Shown: one piece after another, positions 39,544 through 48,974 of the stretch
Position numbering within the stretch: position 1 is the first letter of the stretch
Layout of the letters: every line of letters begins with the position of its first letter
Assembly (NCBI RefSeq): GCF_030348945.1
Contig: NZ_JAUCEN010000002.1
Span: forward strand, 1,488,001-1,552,000
DNA length: 64,000 nucleotides
Source of the DNA: Peribacillus sp. ACCC06369
GTDB taxonomy: Bacteria; Bacillota; Bacilli; Bacillales; DSM-1321
Direction of reading: 5' to 3'
Program-made: the position numbers and the translations under genes
Notes under the pieces: model-generated
Databases searched by the model: none
What the model saw: the letters and a program-made list of their open reading frames with translations, nothing else
Told to the model about the DNA's origin: nothing

Positions 39544-39727
39544 TTTTGATTGTCCGGTAAAGACGGAAGTTTCCGGTTGCAATCCGTTCGTTCGTACGCT
39601 CTTCTATGCGTTGATTACATGTATTGCACATATAGGTATGTATAGGACGGTTGCGAAGTTTCTTAGCTTCTGGGCTATCGTCGGGGATCGATTCAATTTG
39701 ATCGCATATTACACATTTAACCTTCAT
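39527..39727 (-). CDS. ylaI: YlaI zinc-binding protein (DUF2197)
   Basis: 66 residues. Two zinc knuckles, CVICDQ (about 5-10) and CNTCNQ (about 34-39), with a basic C-terminus; matches YlaI. GAGGTTC lies nine bases before the ATG. Confidence 0.88.
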   Translation of the reverse strand: MKVKCVICDQIESIPDDSPEAKKLRNRPIHTYMCNTCNQRIEERTNERIATGNFRLYRTIKNEDEW

Positions 39728-39851
39728 ATTATTTGAACCTCACTTCAATTTGAATATGCTTTTAAGTATACCAATATTTTTATGGTAAAACGAGGATAAA
39801 GTGAAACTAACAATTGAACGTTAACACTATCGGGTTCATGGCGGGTATAGA

Positions 39852-39878
39852 GAAAAACCCGAAGATTCACTTCGGGTT
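39852..39878 (-). terminator. terminator of ylaJ
   Basis: AACCCGAAG and CTTCGGGTT pair around ATTCA; the U tract is on the minus strand. Confidence 0.88.
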
Positions 39879-39887
39879 GCTAAAAAT

Positions 39888-40487
39888 TCATTCTTTATAG
39901 TGATTGGATTGATCATTTTGCTCTTCATCAAGTTCTTTTCTTTCCGTTTTATCATCAAGTTTATTTTTTTCCCTTTCAATGGTCTTTGATGGCGTTGGGG
40001 TTAAAATATCACCAGGTACCTCAGGAATGACTCGACTTGTGATGTCAGCCAGTTCATTCAGTATCCCTGTTACAGGTTTACCGTCTTTAATATCCTTGGC
40101 TACCTCCCTGATCCGTTCATTTAAATCCGGGTCAGCGACGACGATGGCATTTGCACCGTTAGGATCGTGTTTTAAAGTTTCTCCAACTGAGTACTTAATT
40201 GTTCCTACCTGTGAACGCTCAATATCTTGGTCAATATCTATTCCGACTATGGCGTATTTGCCAAGTACGACTGCGGTGGCATCGTTAACCTCCGGAATGG
40301 AATTAGCCAAACCTGTGAGTCTTGAAGCTGTTTGCTGACCTGTAGTTCTGTCTGCTTCCTTAATGGTCGAGTTATTGACTTTCGTTATATTGTTCTTACC
40401 ATTATTTTCAGACGCTTCATTATTATTATCCATTGTGCAACCTGTCATCAATAGAACAGCAGCGATTGACAAAACGATTTTTTGCAA
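39888..40487 (-). CDS. ylaJ: YhcN/YlaJ sporulation lipoprotein
   Basis: 199 residues. Lipoprotein signal with LLMTGC at about 12-17; Asn-rich linker; a conserved domain around IPEVNDATAVVLGKYAIVGI typical of the YhcN/YlaJ family of spore-associated lipoproteins; charged tail. Likely located at the forespore or spore membrane. AGGAGG upstream. Confidence 0.87.
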   Translation of the reverse strand: MQKIVLSIAAVLLMTGCTMDNNNEASENNGKNNITKVNNSTIKEADRTTGQQTASRLTGLANSIPEVNDATAVVLGKYAIVGIDIDQDIERSQVGTIKYSVGETLKHDPNGANAIVVADPDLNERIREVAKDIKDGKPVTGILNELADITSRVIPEVPGDILTPTPSKTIEREKNKLDDKTERKELDEEQNDQSNHYKE

Positions 40488-40753
40488 TGTACAACCTCCT
40501 TAATGTTTTTCATTAGTTACAGCCTGTCCACACCGACTAAGTCTGATGCATATAAGTATAAAATGCAGCGCATCATGGTGTACTCCATGTTGGGTATAGC
40601 ATTCTTAGCTGGAAGTTTTCTTTATAGTCTGTAAATGTTCTTCTATCTTTATGCAAAGGAACATATATTTTATCAACAGTCTCGTCCGCTACATAACTGC
40701 TGAGTGTAGTAAATGGTAAGGCATATCCTAAAGAGCAGGCAGGAGGCGTCATA

Positions 40754-42085
40754 TTGGGGAAAAAAATCTATGTTTTAGATACGAATGTCCTGTTGCAGGA
40801 TCCGTATTCGATTTATTCATTCGAAGATAATGAAGTTGTCATTCCGGCAGTCGTATTAGAAGAATTGGATTCGAAAAAAAGGTATATGGATGAAATTGGA
40901 AGGAATGCCAGGCAAGTATCGAAATTGATCGACAACTTTCGGGAAAAAGGGAAGCTTCATCAAAGCATTCCGCTTCATAATGGAGGCAGCTTACGGATTG
41001 AACTTAATCACCGTTCATTTCATAAGCTTCAGGAAATTTTTGTGGAGAAAACGAACGATAACAGGATATTGGCAGTCGCAAAAAATTTATCTTTGGAAGA
41101 AGAGACGAAGGAAGATGGAAAAACGGTCATTTTGGTTAGTAAAGATACACTCGTCAGGGTTAAAGCTGATGCAATCGGTCTTGAGGCAGAGGACTTTTTA
41201 AATGATCGTGTCGTAGAAATGGATCATATATACGCTGGGCATAAAGAAGTGTTTGTATCGATTGATAATCTTAATAAGTTTTACGAAAAAAGTTTTTTGG
41301 GACTTGAAGAACTGACAAAAGACTCATATTATCCAAATCAATTCCTGTTGATGAAGGACACGCTGGGCAGTTCAGCTTCTGCGATTGGGATTGTGGATGA
41401 GAACTGCAGGTTCGTTAAGAAATTGATGTACGAAGGGGAACATATTTGGGGAATTAAACCGAGAAACGTCCAGCAGACGATGGCACTTGATTTGTTGCTT
41501 CGTTCGGATATTCAGCTTGTGACACTTATTGGTAAGGCAGGGACAGGTAAGACTTTATTGGCTTTGGCAACAGGATTAATGCAAACTGAAGATTTGTCAC
41601 AATATAAGAAACTTCTGGTTGCCAGGCCCATTGTGCCGGTTGGTAAAGATATTGGTTATCTGCCAGGGGAAAAAGAAGAAAAATTAAGACCATGGATGCA
41701 GCCTATATTTGATAATCTCCAATTTTTGTTCAATACGAAAAAACCTGGGGAATTGGATGCCATCTTAGCAGGCATGAGTTCGATCGAAGTGGAAGCCCTG
41801 ACCTATATCAGGGGAAGGAGCATCCCAGATCAGTTCATAATCATCGATGAAGCGCAAAATTTAACAAAACATGAGGTTAAGACCATATTGACGAGAGTCG
41901 GGGAGCGGAGCAAAATTGTATTAATGGGAGATCCGGAGCAAATAGATCATCCTTATTTAGATGAATATAATAATGGCTTGACCTATGTGGTGGAAAAATT
42001 CAAGACCGAGCGTATTGCCGGCCATGTTAAGTTGATAAAAGGGGAAAGATCTGGATTGGCCCAACTCGCTGCTACGCTTTTATAA
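40754..42085 (+). CDS. ylaK: PIN-PhoH family ATPase YlaK
   Basis: 443 residues. N-terminal PIN ribonuclease-like domain (VLDTNVLLQDP at about 7-17, further acidic residues around DELDSKKR-type helix), then a PhoH ATPase domain with Walker A GKAGTGKT (about 263-270) and Walker B FIIIDEAQN (about 364). This PhoH2 arrangement acts on RNA in related proteins. TTG start with AGGAGG upstream. Confidence 0.92.
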   Translation: MGKKIYVLDTNVLLQDPYSIYSFEDNEVVIPAVVLEELDSKKRYMDEIGRNARQVSKLIDNFREKGKLHQSIPLHNGGSLRIELNHRSFHKLQEIFVEKTNDNRILAVAKNLSLEEETKEDGKTVILVSKDTLVRVKADAIGLEAEDFLNDRVVEMDHIYAGHKEVFVSIDNLNKFYEKSFLGLEELTKDSYYPNQFLLMKDTLGSSASAIGIVDENCRFVKKLMYEGEHIWGIKPRNVQQTMALDLLLRSDIQLVTLIGKAGTGKTLLALATGLMQTEDLSQYKKLLVARPIVPVGKDIGYLPGEKEEKLRPWMQPIFDNLQFLFNTKKPGELDAILAGMSSIEVEALTYIRGRSIPDQFIIIDEAQNLTKHEVKTILTRVGERSKIVLMGDPEQIDHPYLDEYNNGLTYVVEKFKTERIAGHVKLIKGERSGLAQLAATLL

Positions 42086-42087
42086 TA

Positions 42088-42117
42088 CAATCGGCAAGGG
42101 ATGACCCTTGCCGATTG
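42088..42117. terminator. bidirectional terminator of ylaK and ylaL
   Basis: CAATCGGCAAGGG and CCCTTGCCGATTG pair perfectly around ATGA. Confidence 0.88.
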
Positions 42118-42141
42118 TTATAAAGTTCTATGGACTAAGTC

Positions 42142-42645
42142 TTATTTAACAGTGAAAGACCTTACATTTTTTATCGGATCATTGATGTTGGAAGCATCAC
42201 CGAAGTAAATTTCCATGGGGCCGCCCTCGGATACTTTAAGCGGCTTTCCATCCTTGGAAAAGCCCAGGAAAAATTCAAGTGCCGCTTCCAACGGGAATGT
42301 AAGTTCCTTATCATCGGTTGTGACGATCACTTCCGTTACCCCGCTTTCAGGTTCGGCATTTCTTAAAAAAGGTTCAAAAGGAATGCCGAAAGTCCCTTCG
42401 AGCAATCTTTGCTTCTCGAACTTTCGTTCCGTTTTTAATGTGGGTGGCATGGTTGCGCCTTCCTGTATTTCTTTTTGCCAATGTTTGGAGGCGGCAATCG
42501 TATATTCTTCTAATTCATTGACTTGGACTCTTTCAGCGTGGAAATATGTATCGATTTCAACTTTACGGTCATCAAAAATCCATACTCCAGGATCTAGTGT
42601 AATTGGATATTTCACTTTTCCGTTAATAAATACGATGGGTTCCAA
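42142..42645 (-). CDS. ylaL: YlaL-like conserved protein
   Basis: 167 residues, soluble, with EPIVFINGKVKYPITLDPGVWIFDDRK-type N-terminus (quoted in part) and a C-terminal domain rich in acidic residues. Position between ylaK and ylaN matches YlaL. TTG at 42645 has AAAGGA nine bases upstream; ATG at 42654 is an alternative. Function unknown. Confidence 0.72.
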   Translation of the reverse strand: MEPIVFINGKVKYPITLDPGVWIFDDRKVEIDTYFHAERVQVNELEEYTIAASKHWQKEIQEGATMPPTLKTERKFEKQRLLEGTFGIPFEPFLRNAEPESGVTEVIVTTDDKELTFPLEAALEFFLGFSKDGKPLKVSEGGPMEIYFGDASNINDPIKNVRSFTVK

Positions 42646-42735
42646 ATATCTCATTCCTTTCTGTTGCTCTTTAATAATTATAATCAATTATAATTGAAAT
42701 GTCACATCTTCAAGAAGGTGAACAATTTTAATGGC

Positions 42736-42744
42736 TGGTATAAT
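42736..42744 (+). promoter_or_regulatory. extended -10 promoter upstream of ylaN
   Basis: TGGTATAAT is a perfect extended -10 element; predicted start near 42751, just before the leader ORF's ribosome site. Confidence 0.55.
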
Positions 42745-42760
42745 CAGTAGAGAGGTGATT

Positions 42761-42841
42761 GTGTTATCTCAAGGGCAAATTGTTTGTCAATGTCCTTGCT
42801 TTTTCACAAAACAAAAGGTAGAATTTAAAGATAAGATTTAA
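42761..42841 (+). CDS. 26-aa Cys-rich leader peptide (candidate)
   Basis: GTG-started 26-codon frame behind AGAGGTGA, beginning MLSQGQIVCQCPCFFTKQ. The CQCPC cluster has three cysteines in five residues. It ends 24 bases before ylaN and is on the same predicted transcript. Family not known; it could be a regulatory leader peptide or a small metal-binding protein. Confidence 0.4.
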   Translation: MLSQGQIVCQCPCFFTKQKVEFKDKI

Positions 42842-42865
42842 TCGCTCTGAGCGGGGGGATTTAAC

Positions 42866-43147
42866 ATGGCATCTGATATGCTTGTCAATCATCGAGAAAA
42901 AGCTTATGCTTTATTAAAAGCAGATGCTGACAAGATTCTAAAACTGATAAAAGTTCAAATGGAAAATCTCACTATGCCTCAATGTCCTTTATATGAAGAG
43001 GTACTTGATACACAAATGTTCGGCCTATCACGAGAAATTGATTTTGCCGTACGCTTGGGCTTGGTAGAGGAAACCGAGGGCAAATCCCTTTTGGAAACCC
43101 TTGAACAGGAATTGTCAGTTTTGCATGAAGCATCATTAAAAAAATAA
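42866..43147 (+). CDS. ylaN: UPF0358 protein YlaN
   Basis: 93 residues, helical. Matches the UPF0358/YlaN family, important in B. subtilis and tied in recent work to iron homeostasis through Fur. Conserved segments include [20 protein letters not shown], quoted at about 37-56. GCGGGGGGA precedes the ATG. Confidence 0.92.
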   Translation: MASDMLVNHREKAYALLKADADKILKLIKVQMENLTMPQCPLYEEVLDTQMFGLSREIDFAVRLGLVEETEGKSLLETLEQELSVLHEASLKK

Positions 43148-43161
43148 TAAATAAAACATAC

Positions 43162-43197
43162 TAACTCAAACAAATCTCGATGATTGTTTGAGTTTTT
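43162..43197 (+). terminator. terminator after ylaN
   Basis: AACTCAAACAA and TTGTTTGAGTT arms followed by TTTT. Confidence 0.88.
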
Positions 43198-43679
43198 TAT
43201 TTATATAAATCATTTTTCGATAGTGTTATACTATATTCGAATGTGACATACTAATTGAACATGCAGAAGCTCAATGGAGTTTTTTTATTTTCGAATTTTC
43301 AATGGAAAATCCCTTCAAATCTAGCATTTTAAGGACTGGTGGGAAATATGCCTTGCTGAATTAACATTGGATTCGTTAGGCGGAAAAAAGTGCGAATTCC
43401 TTGTTTTTACATGGGAATATACTTAATTTTTTATTTTTTTATTGTATTCAGTTTATTTTAGTATTATGGTTATATTAAATGTATGTTAAATCCAACTGTT
43501 TACTTTTTGATAATATATTATAATAACTAAATTTTCTTTTGCTAATGGTAAGGATTCTTTTTTTGTATTTATGGTAGGTAAAAAACGAAAACATGAAAAT
43601 ATATCGAAATAATTACATCAGCAATAAAAAGAGCCTTATCAGGTCGGTCTCCTTATTCTGGGGAAATAAACTTATGAAT
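43198..43679 (+). other. AT-rich gap where ftsW lies in B. subtilis
   Basis: About 480 bases with no gene in either strand. In B. subtilis ftsW occupies this position between ylaN and pycA. No ftsW fragment is visible. Confidence 0.6.
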
Positions 43680-43709
43680 AAAAAGTGGTGAATCTATCAC
43701 GCTTTTTTT
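43680..43709 (+). terminator. terminator-like hairpin just before pycA
   Basis: AAAAAG/CTTTTT and GTGA/TCAC pairings followed by a T run, 42 bases before pycA. It is either an upstream terminator or a leader attenuator. Confidence 0.5.
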
Positions 43710-43751
43710 CTATATATTCAATAAAAATACATATTGATTAGGGTGGTAGCA

Positions 43752-46700
43752 ATGGGGAAACGTATAGAAAAAGTACTTGCGGCAAATCGTGGAGAAATAG
43801 CGATACGGATTTTTCGGGCATGCACGGAATTAGATATTCATACAGTTGCAATCTATTCAAAGGAAGATTATGGTTCTTATCACCGATATAAAGCGGATGA
43901 GGCATATTTGGTCGGGGAAGGCAAAAAACCGATTGATGCATACCTGGATATTGAAGGCATAATAGCGATTGCCAAAATGAGCGGAGTCGATGCGATTCAT
44001 CCCGGTTATGGTTTCCTTTCTGAAAATATTGATTTTGCGAAACGTTGTGAGGAAGAAGGAATCATCTTCATCGGACCAGAATCCAGACACCTAGATATGT
44101 TTGGTGACAAAGTGAAAGCTAGAACCCAAGCTGAACTAGCTAATATCCCGGTCATCCCTGGTAGCGAGGGACCGGTGACCAGTGTTGAAGAAGTCAGGGA
44201 ATTTGGTGAAAAATACGGTTTTCCAATTATTATAAAAGCATCTTTAGGCGGCGGCGGCCGTGGAATGCGAATTGTCGGAAAAACCGAAGAAGTTGAAGAG
44301 GCTTATGATCGCGCAAAATCAGAAGCTAAAGCGGCTTTTGGCAATGATGAAGTCTATGTGGAGAGATTCATACAAAATCCAAAGCATATCGAAGTTCAGA
44401 TATTGGCTGATACTCATGGGAATATCGTCCATCTATACGAACGTGACTGTTCCGTTCAGAGACGGCATCAAAAAGTTGTGGAAGTGGCACCTTCCGTTTC
44501 CCTTTCAGAAGATTTAAGGGAAAGAATTTGTGAGGCAGCAGTCAAGTTGGCGAAAAATATTGATTATGTAAATGCTGGAACGGTCGAGTTCCTGGTGGCA
44601 AATGGAGAATTTTACTTTATTGAAGTCAATCCACGGGTGCAGGTTGAGCATACCATTACTGAAATGATTACAGGCATTGATATCGTTCAATCTCAAATCA
44701 TGATAGCCGAAGGGCATGAGCTACATGGCAAAAAAATCGGGATTCCCGAACAAGCAGGAATTAAGACGCATGGATATGCGATTCAATCACGGGTGACGAC
44801 TGAGGACCCATTGAATAATTTCATGCCTGATACCGGGAAAATGATGGTATACCGTTCCGGTGGAGGATTTGGTGTCCGTCTGGACGCTGGGAATGGGTTC
44901 CAAGGTGCGGTTATCACACCGTATTATGATTCCCTTCTCGTTAAACTTTCTACTCATGCTCTTTCATTTGAGCAGGCAGCTTCTAAAATGGTTCGTAACC
45001 TTAAGGAATTCAGGATTCGAGGAATTAAAACAAATATCCCCTTCCTTGAAAATGTTGTTAAACATGAGAATTTCATAAATGGGGAATACGATACATCATT
45101 CATTGATTCAACACCGGAATTATTTAGCTTCCCAATCAGAAAAGACCGTGGGACAAAAATGCTTTCATATATCGGAAATGTAACCGTGAATGGTTTCCCG
45201 GGAGTCGAGAAAAAGAAAAAACCTGTTTTCGATCCAGCTCCAATTCCTAATGTTGGTGGCCTGCCGCTTATTTCGGGTACAAAAAATATACTTGAACAGC
45301 AAGGTGCAGAAGGACTGGTCAATTGGATTAAAGAACAGAAAGAAGTATTGATCACAGATACGACTTTCCGTGATGCACATCAATCTTTACTTGCGACGAG
45401 AATTAGATCGAAAGATATCCTTGATATCGCTGAACCTACAGCAAAACTCCTTCCTGATTTATTTTCAATGGAAATGTGGGGCGGGGCAACTTTCGATGTG
45501 GCTTATCGTTTCTTGAAAGAAGATCCATGGGACAGGCTGTTAAGTTTCAGGAAAAAAGCACCGAATGTCCTTTTACAAATGCTATTAAGGGCTTCAAATG
45601 CAGTTGGTTATAAAAATTACCCTGATAATGTCATTCGTGAATTCGTAGAAAAATCAGCGGATGCCGGCATTGATGTTTTCCGGATCTTCGATAGTTTAAA
45701 CTGGGTTAAAGGGATGGAAGTGGCTATAGATTCAGTCCGTCAATCCGGGAAAATTGCGGAAGCGGCCATTTGTTATACCGGGGATTTGAATGATCCGTCA
45801 CGCAGCAAATATAATATCGAATACTATAAAAAAATGGCGGTGGAATTAGAACATGCCGGTGCCCATATTTTAGCGATCAAGGATATGGCTGGCCTCTTGA
45901 AACCGGATGCTGCTTACCGTCTTGTGTCAGAACTGAAAGCAACGACGTCCCTTCCGATCCATCTCCATACTCATGATACAAGTGGAAATGGGATTTACAT
46001 GTATTCAAAAGCGATTGAAGCTGGTGTGGATATCGTTGATACGGCGATTGGGTCTTTAGCTGGCCTGACTTCACAGCCAAGTGTACAAACACTTCATTAT
46101 GCACTGGAGGGGTCAAGCAGACAACCTAAATTGGAAGTCGATTCACTAGAGCGTTTAGGAGAATACTGGGGAGAGGTCAGGAAATTCTATCATGACTTCG
46201 AAAGTGGCATGAACGCTCCTCATACCGAAGTTTACAAACACGAGATGCCTGGCGGTCAATATAGTAATCTACAGCAGCAAGCTAAAGCTGTGGGGCTGGG
46301 AGACCGCTGGCATGAAGTGAAAGAAATGTACCAGCGCGTCAATGCGATGTTCGGTGATATCGTAAAAGTGACGCCTTCATCCAAAGTCGTTGGGGACATG
46401 GCTTTATTCATGGTGCAAAATAACCTGTCTGAAGAAGATGTCCTGACAAAAGGAAAAACCATCGATTTTCCTGATTCAGTCATAGAGTTATTCGAAGGCT
46501 ATCTGGGTCAGCCAGTTGGTGGATTCCCGAAAGAGCTTCAGGAAGTTATTCTGAAAGGGAAAAAACCTATAACGGTAAGACCGGGTGAATTATTGGAAGA
46601 AGTGGACTTTGCTGCTCTTAAAGAAGAATTATTCAAGGAATTGGGACGGCCTGTCACTGATTTCGATGTGCTTGCATATGCCCTATATCCAAAAGTATTC

Positions 46701-47189
46701 TTGGATTACAATAAAACAATTGAGCTGTTTGGAGATGTTTCCAACCTTGATACCGCGACTTTCTTATATGGCATGAGGCTAGGTGAAGAAATCGAAGTTG
46801 AAATTGAAAAGGGAAAAACGCTCATCGTTAAACTAGTTTCAATCGGCCAACCTTTGGCTGATGGAACACGGGTTGTGTATTTTGAGTTGAATGGTCAATC
46901 ACGTGAAGTGATCATCAAGGATGAAAACATTAAATCTTCCGTTATATCAAAAATGAAAGCTGATCCTAAAAATAAAGAACAAATCGGTGCGACAATGCCA
47001 GGTACCGTTATTCGTGTAGTCGTCGAGAAAGGCGATCAGGTCAAACAGGGTGATCACCTGATCATAACGGAAGCGATGAAAATGGAAACTACCGTACAAG
47101 CGCCATTCTCCGGGACCATTAAAGACATCTATGTAAATGATGGAGAAGCGATCAGTACTGGTGATTTATTGATTGAAATAACTAAGTAA
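43752..47189 (+). CDS. pycA: pyruvate carboxylase
   Basis: 1145 residues. Makes oxaloacetate from pyruvate and bicarbonate. Biotin carboxylase domain (about 1-455) with the ATP-grasp loop GGGGRGMR and EVNPRVQVEHTITE; carboxyltransferase domain (about 525-800) with TDTTFRDAHQS and HTHDTSG; and a C-terminal biotin carrier domain with the biotinyl Lys in EAMKMET. ATG at 43752 follows GGGTGG; a longer TTG frame at 43734 has no ribosome site. Confidence 0.97.
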   Translation: MGKRIEKVLAANRGEIAIRIFRACTELDIHTVAIYSKEDYGSYHRYKADEAYLVGEGKKPIDAYLDIEGIIAIAKMSGVDAIHPGYGFLSENIDFAKRCEEEGIIFIGPESRHLDMFGDKVKARTQAELANIPVIPGSEGPVTSVEEVREFGEKYGFPIIIKASLGGGGRGMRIVGKTEEVEEAYDRAKSEAKAAFGNDEVYVERFIQNPKHIEVQILADTHGNIVHLYERDCSVQRRHQKVVEVAPSVSLSEDLRERICEAAVKLAKNIDYVNAGTVEFLVANGEFYFIEVNPRVQVEHTITEMITGIDIVQSQIMIAEGHELHGKKIGIPEQAGIKTHGYAIQSRVTTEDPLNNFMPDTGKMMVYRSGGGFGVRLDAGNGFQGAVITPYYDSLLVKLSTHALSFEQAASKMVRNLKEFRIRGIKTNIPFLENVVKHENFINGEYDTSFIDSTPELFSFPIRKDRGTKMLSYIGNVTVNGFPGVEKKKKPVFDPAPIPNVGGLPLISGTKNILEQQGAEGLVNWIKEQKEVLITDTTFRDAHQSLLATRIRSKDILDIAEPTAKLLPDLFSMEMWGGATFDVAYRFLKEDPWDRLLSFRKKAPNVLLQMLLRASNAVGYKNYPDNVIREFVEKSADAGIDVFRIFDSLNWVKGMEVAIDSVRQSGKIAEAAICYTGDLNDPSRSKYNIEYYKKMAVELEHAGAHILAIKDMAGLLKPDAAYRLVSELKATTSLPIHLHTHDTSGNGIYMYSKAIEAGVDIVDTAIGSLAGLTSQPSVQTLHYALEGSSRQPKLEVDSLERLGEYWGEVRKFYHDFESGMNAPHTEVYKHEMPGGQYSNLQQQAKAVGLGDRWHEVKEMYQRVNAMFGDIVKVTPSSKVVGDMALFMVQNNLSEEDVLTKGKTIDFPDSVIELFEGYLGQPVGGFPKELQEVILKGKKPITVRPGELLEEVDFAALKEELFKELGRPVTDFDVLAYALYPKVFLDYNKTIELFGDVSNLDTATFLYGMRLGEEIEVEIEKGKTLIVKLVSIGQPLADGTRVVYFELNGQSREVIIKDENIKSSVISKMKADPKNKEQIGATMPGTVIRVVVEKGDQVKQGDHLIITEAMKMETTVQAPFSGTIKDIYVNDGEAISTGDLLIEITK

Positions 47190-47298
47190 TATCGCTGACT
47201 GTGGCCTTGTGAACGATTTGGGGTATGTTGGGTATGCTTGAGGTTTCAAGCTGCCCTGTAGCCTCTTTTAGGCGATGTACGTTCATTGAATTTCTCCT

Positions 47299-47352
47299 TA
47301 AGGTAAAACAAAAACCACCATTCTCCAGAATGGTGGTTTTTGTTTTACCTTA
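47299..47352. terminator. 25-bp perfect inverted repeat, bidirectional terminator
   Basis: Arms of 25 bases pair without mismatch around a TCCA loop; the centre is CCACCATTC/GAATGGTGG and the flanks are AAAACAAAAA/TTTTTGTTTT. It separates convergent pycA and ctaA and is longer than other terminators here. Confidence 0.9.
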
Positions 47353-47380
47353 TTATCTTATTTGCTTGAACAATCAGACA

Positions 47381-48367
47381 TTAACGGGCGGGTATCGTTG
47401 GTGTTATATCATGTTCATCCTGTCCTTTGACTGTGTGGGCAGAGTTCCCTTTTTGCTTGGCTAGGGCATTTTTTTTACTTCTTGATGTCAGTAGCATCAA
47501 ATAACTCAGTACACCAAAAAAGCAGGCAATGAATAAAGCGTGTGCCAATGCGATATACAAGTTCTGCCTAGAGAAAATTATAAAGGCTCCAGCGATAACC
47601 TGTAAAAAAACGAGAATGAATGCAGCAATCCAACCGCCATATAACACTTTTTGATTCTTGTAATATTTTTTTGCAATATAAGCAACGTATGATACCCAAA
47701 TGAAAATAGCGCCAGCCATTGCACGGTGCCCCATCTGCACCCATTCATAAAGGTTGGAGGGAAGCGCAAGGCTATCATTTACACATAAAGGCCAATCCTT
47801 ACAGATTAGACTGGATTCTGTATGCCTTACAAGAGCACCCGTATATACGACTACCAGACAAAAAATCAATACGCCAATAATATGGAATTTCATTCGTTTG
47901 TCAACTATGAGTTTCTCGGCTTCGAACTTCTTGTCGACTTCAAAAATCAATAGTGTCAGTAAAAAGACGGAAGCAAAGGAAATGAGTGATATCCCAAAAT
48001 GAAGGGCCAGGACGAAATCAGATTGTGACCAAAGAACGGCAGCGGCTCCAATCAACCCCTGTAGTAACAGAAAACCAAAAGAAAGGACGGATAAGAAACG
48101 TGCTTCACGGATATGGCCGATTTTTCGCCAAGACAAATACGATAAAATTAAAACCAAGAATCCTCCAGCACCTGAAACGAGTCGATGGGAAAGCTCAATG
48201 ACCAATTCAAACGTGATTTTGTCCGGAATCAATTGGCCGTTGCATAATGGCCAGGACCTTCCGCATCCCATGCCGGAATCCGTCTTCGTGACTAAAGCTC
48301 CACCCAGTAAGATGAAAAGCATTACAATCGTAGTTAAAACAGCAAACCATTTAAGAGACGATTTCAC
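47381..48367 (-). CDS. ctaA: heme A synthase
   Basis: About 328 residues with eight membrane helices. Oxidises the C8 methyl of heme O to formyl. Conserved heme-ligand His residues lie in ELSHRLV, LHFG, MGHRAM and LAHALF; the two Cys pairs (CGRSWPLC and CKDWPLC) are typical of Bacillus CtaA. GTG at 48367 has AAAGGTGG upstream; a longer frame begins in that site. Divergent from ctaB. Confidence 0.95.
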   Translation of the reverse strand: MKSSLKWFAVLTTIVMLFILLGGALVTKTDSGMGCGRSWPLCNGQLIPDKITFELVIELSHRLVSGAGGFLVLILSYLSWRKIGHIREARFLSVLSFGFLLLQGLIGAAAVLWSQSDFVLALHFGISLISFASVFLLTLLIFEVDKKFEAEKLIVDKRMKFHIIGVLIFCLVVVYTGALVRHTESSLICKDWPLCVNDSLALPSNLYEWVQMGHRAMAGAIFIWVSYVAYIAKKYYKNQKVLYGGWIAAFILVFLQVIAGAFIIFSRQNLYIALAHALFIACFFGVLSYLMLLTSRSKKNALAKQKGNSAHTVKGQDEHDITPTIPAR

Positions 48368-48974
48368 TAGTAGTCCCACCTTTTTCTCTGTAGCAAATTA
48401 GGGTTGTTCCATAAAATTAATAATAGCATAGGATTTTTCATAAATATTTGTCGAACTTCCTCGATATTACACAAAATAGAATGATTTTACAAGTTCAGTT
48501 AATATTATAGCTATTAATTAAAATGCCTGAAATAGTTGAAAGTTACAAGAGACTTTGATAGAAATAAAGGGAGTGTAAACCTTCAAGTAGGAGCAAAATA
48601 GAGATAGAGCCTGGGGGATGATGATAAAAGCTTACTATTCATGTTCTTGATGGACATCCATCTTACAACTGCAGTGAAATTTTTGAGACACAAATTGGTC
48701 AAAAATATCCGAAAAATTTTCACAAAAGCTTCCAAAAATGTGTTTTAATATATTGAAGAAATGATTTTACTAAATTTTACTGTTATTAAGCATGATATTA
48801 AGAATGATAGCTCTTTATGGATTCCATTGGCCACGGTCATTGGTAAATAATTTACTTTTTGTTTACGCTTCCTTGGTTACAAATATCAAAAAGTATGAAA
48901 TAATGTTCTATAGCATTTGTAAGTATTTTTTCTGCATTTGCGTCTGTGCTGAATGATTTAAAGGAGGAAAACAA
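48368..48974. promoter_or_regulatory. ctaA-ctaB divergent control region
   Basis: About 600 AT-rich bases without a gene. Minus-strand CTTTTGTGAAAAT at 48716-48728 resembles the ResD response-regulator site (TTTGTGAAT); ResD activates ctaA and ctaB in B. subtilis. I could not define exact -10/-35 elements. Confidence 0.45.

Noticed and set aside
42215..42697. 160-codon ORF opposite ylaL
   Set aside because: Ser-rich antisense frame; the minus-strand protein matches the expected ylaL position and pattern.
44954..45355. 133-codon ORF antisense to pycA
   Set aside because: Fully contained in the pyruvate carboxylase gene, with no ribosome site.
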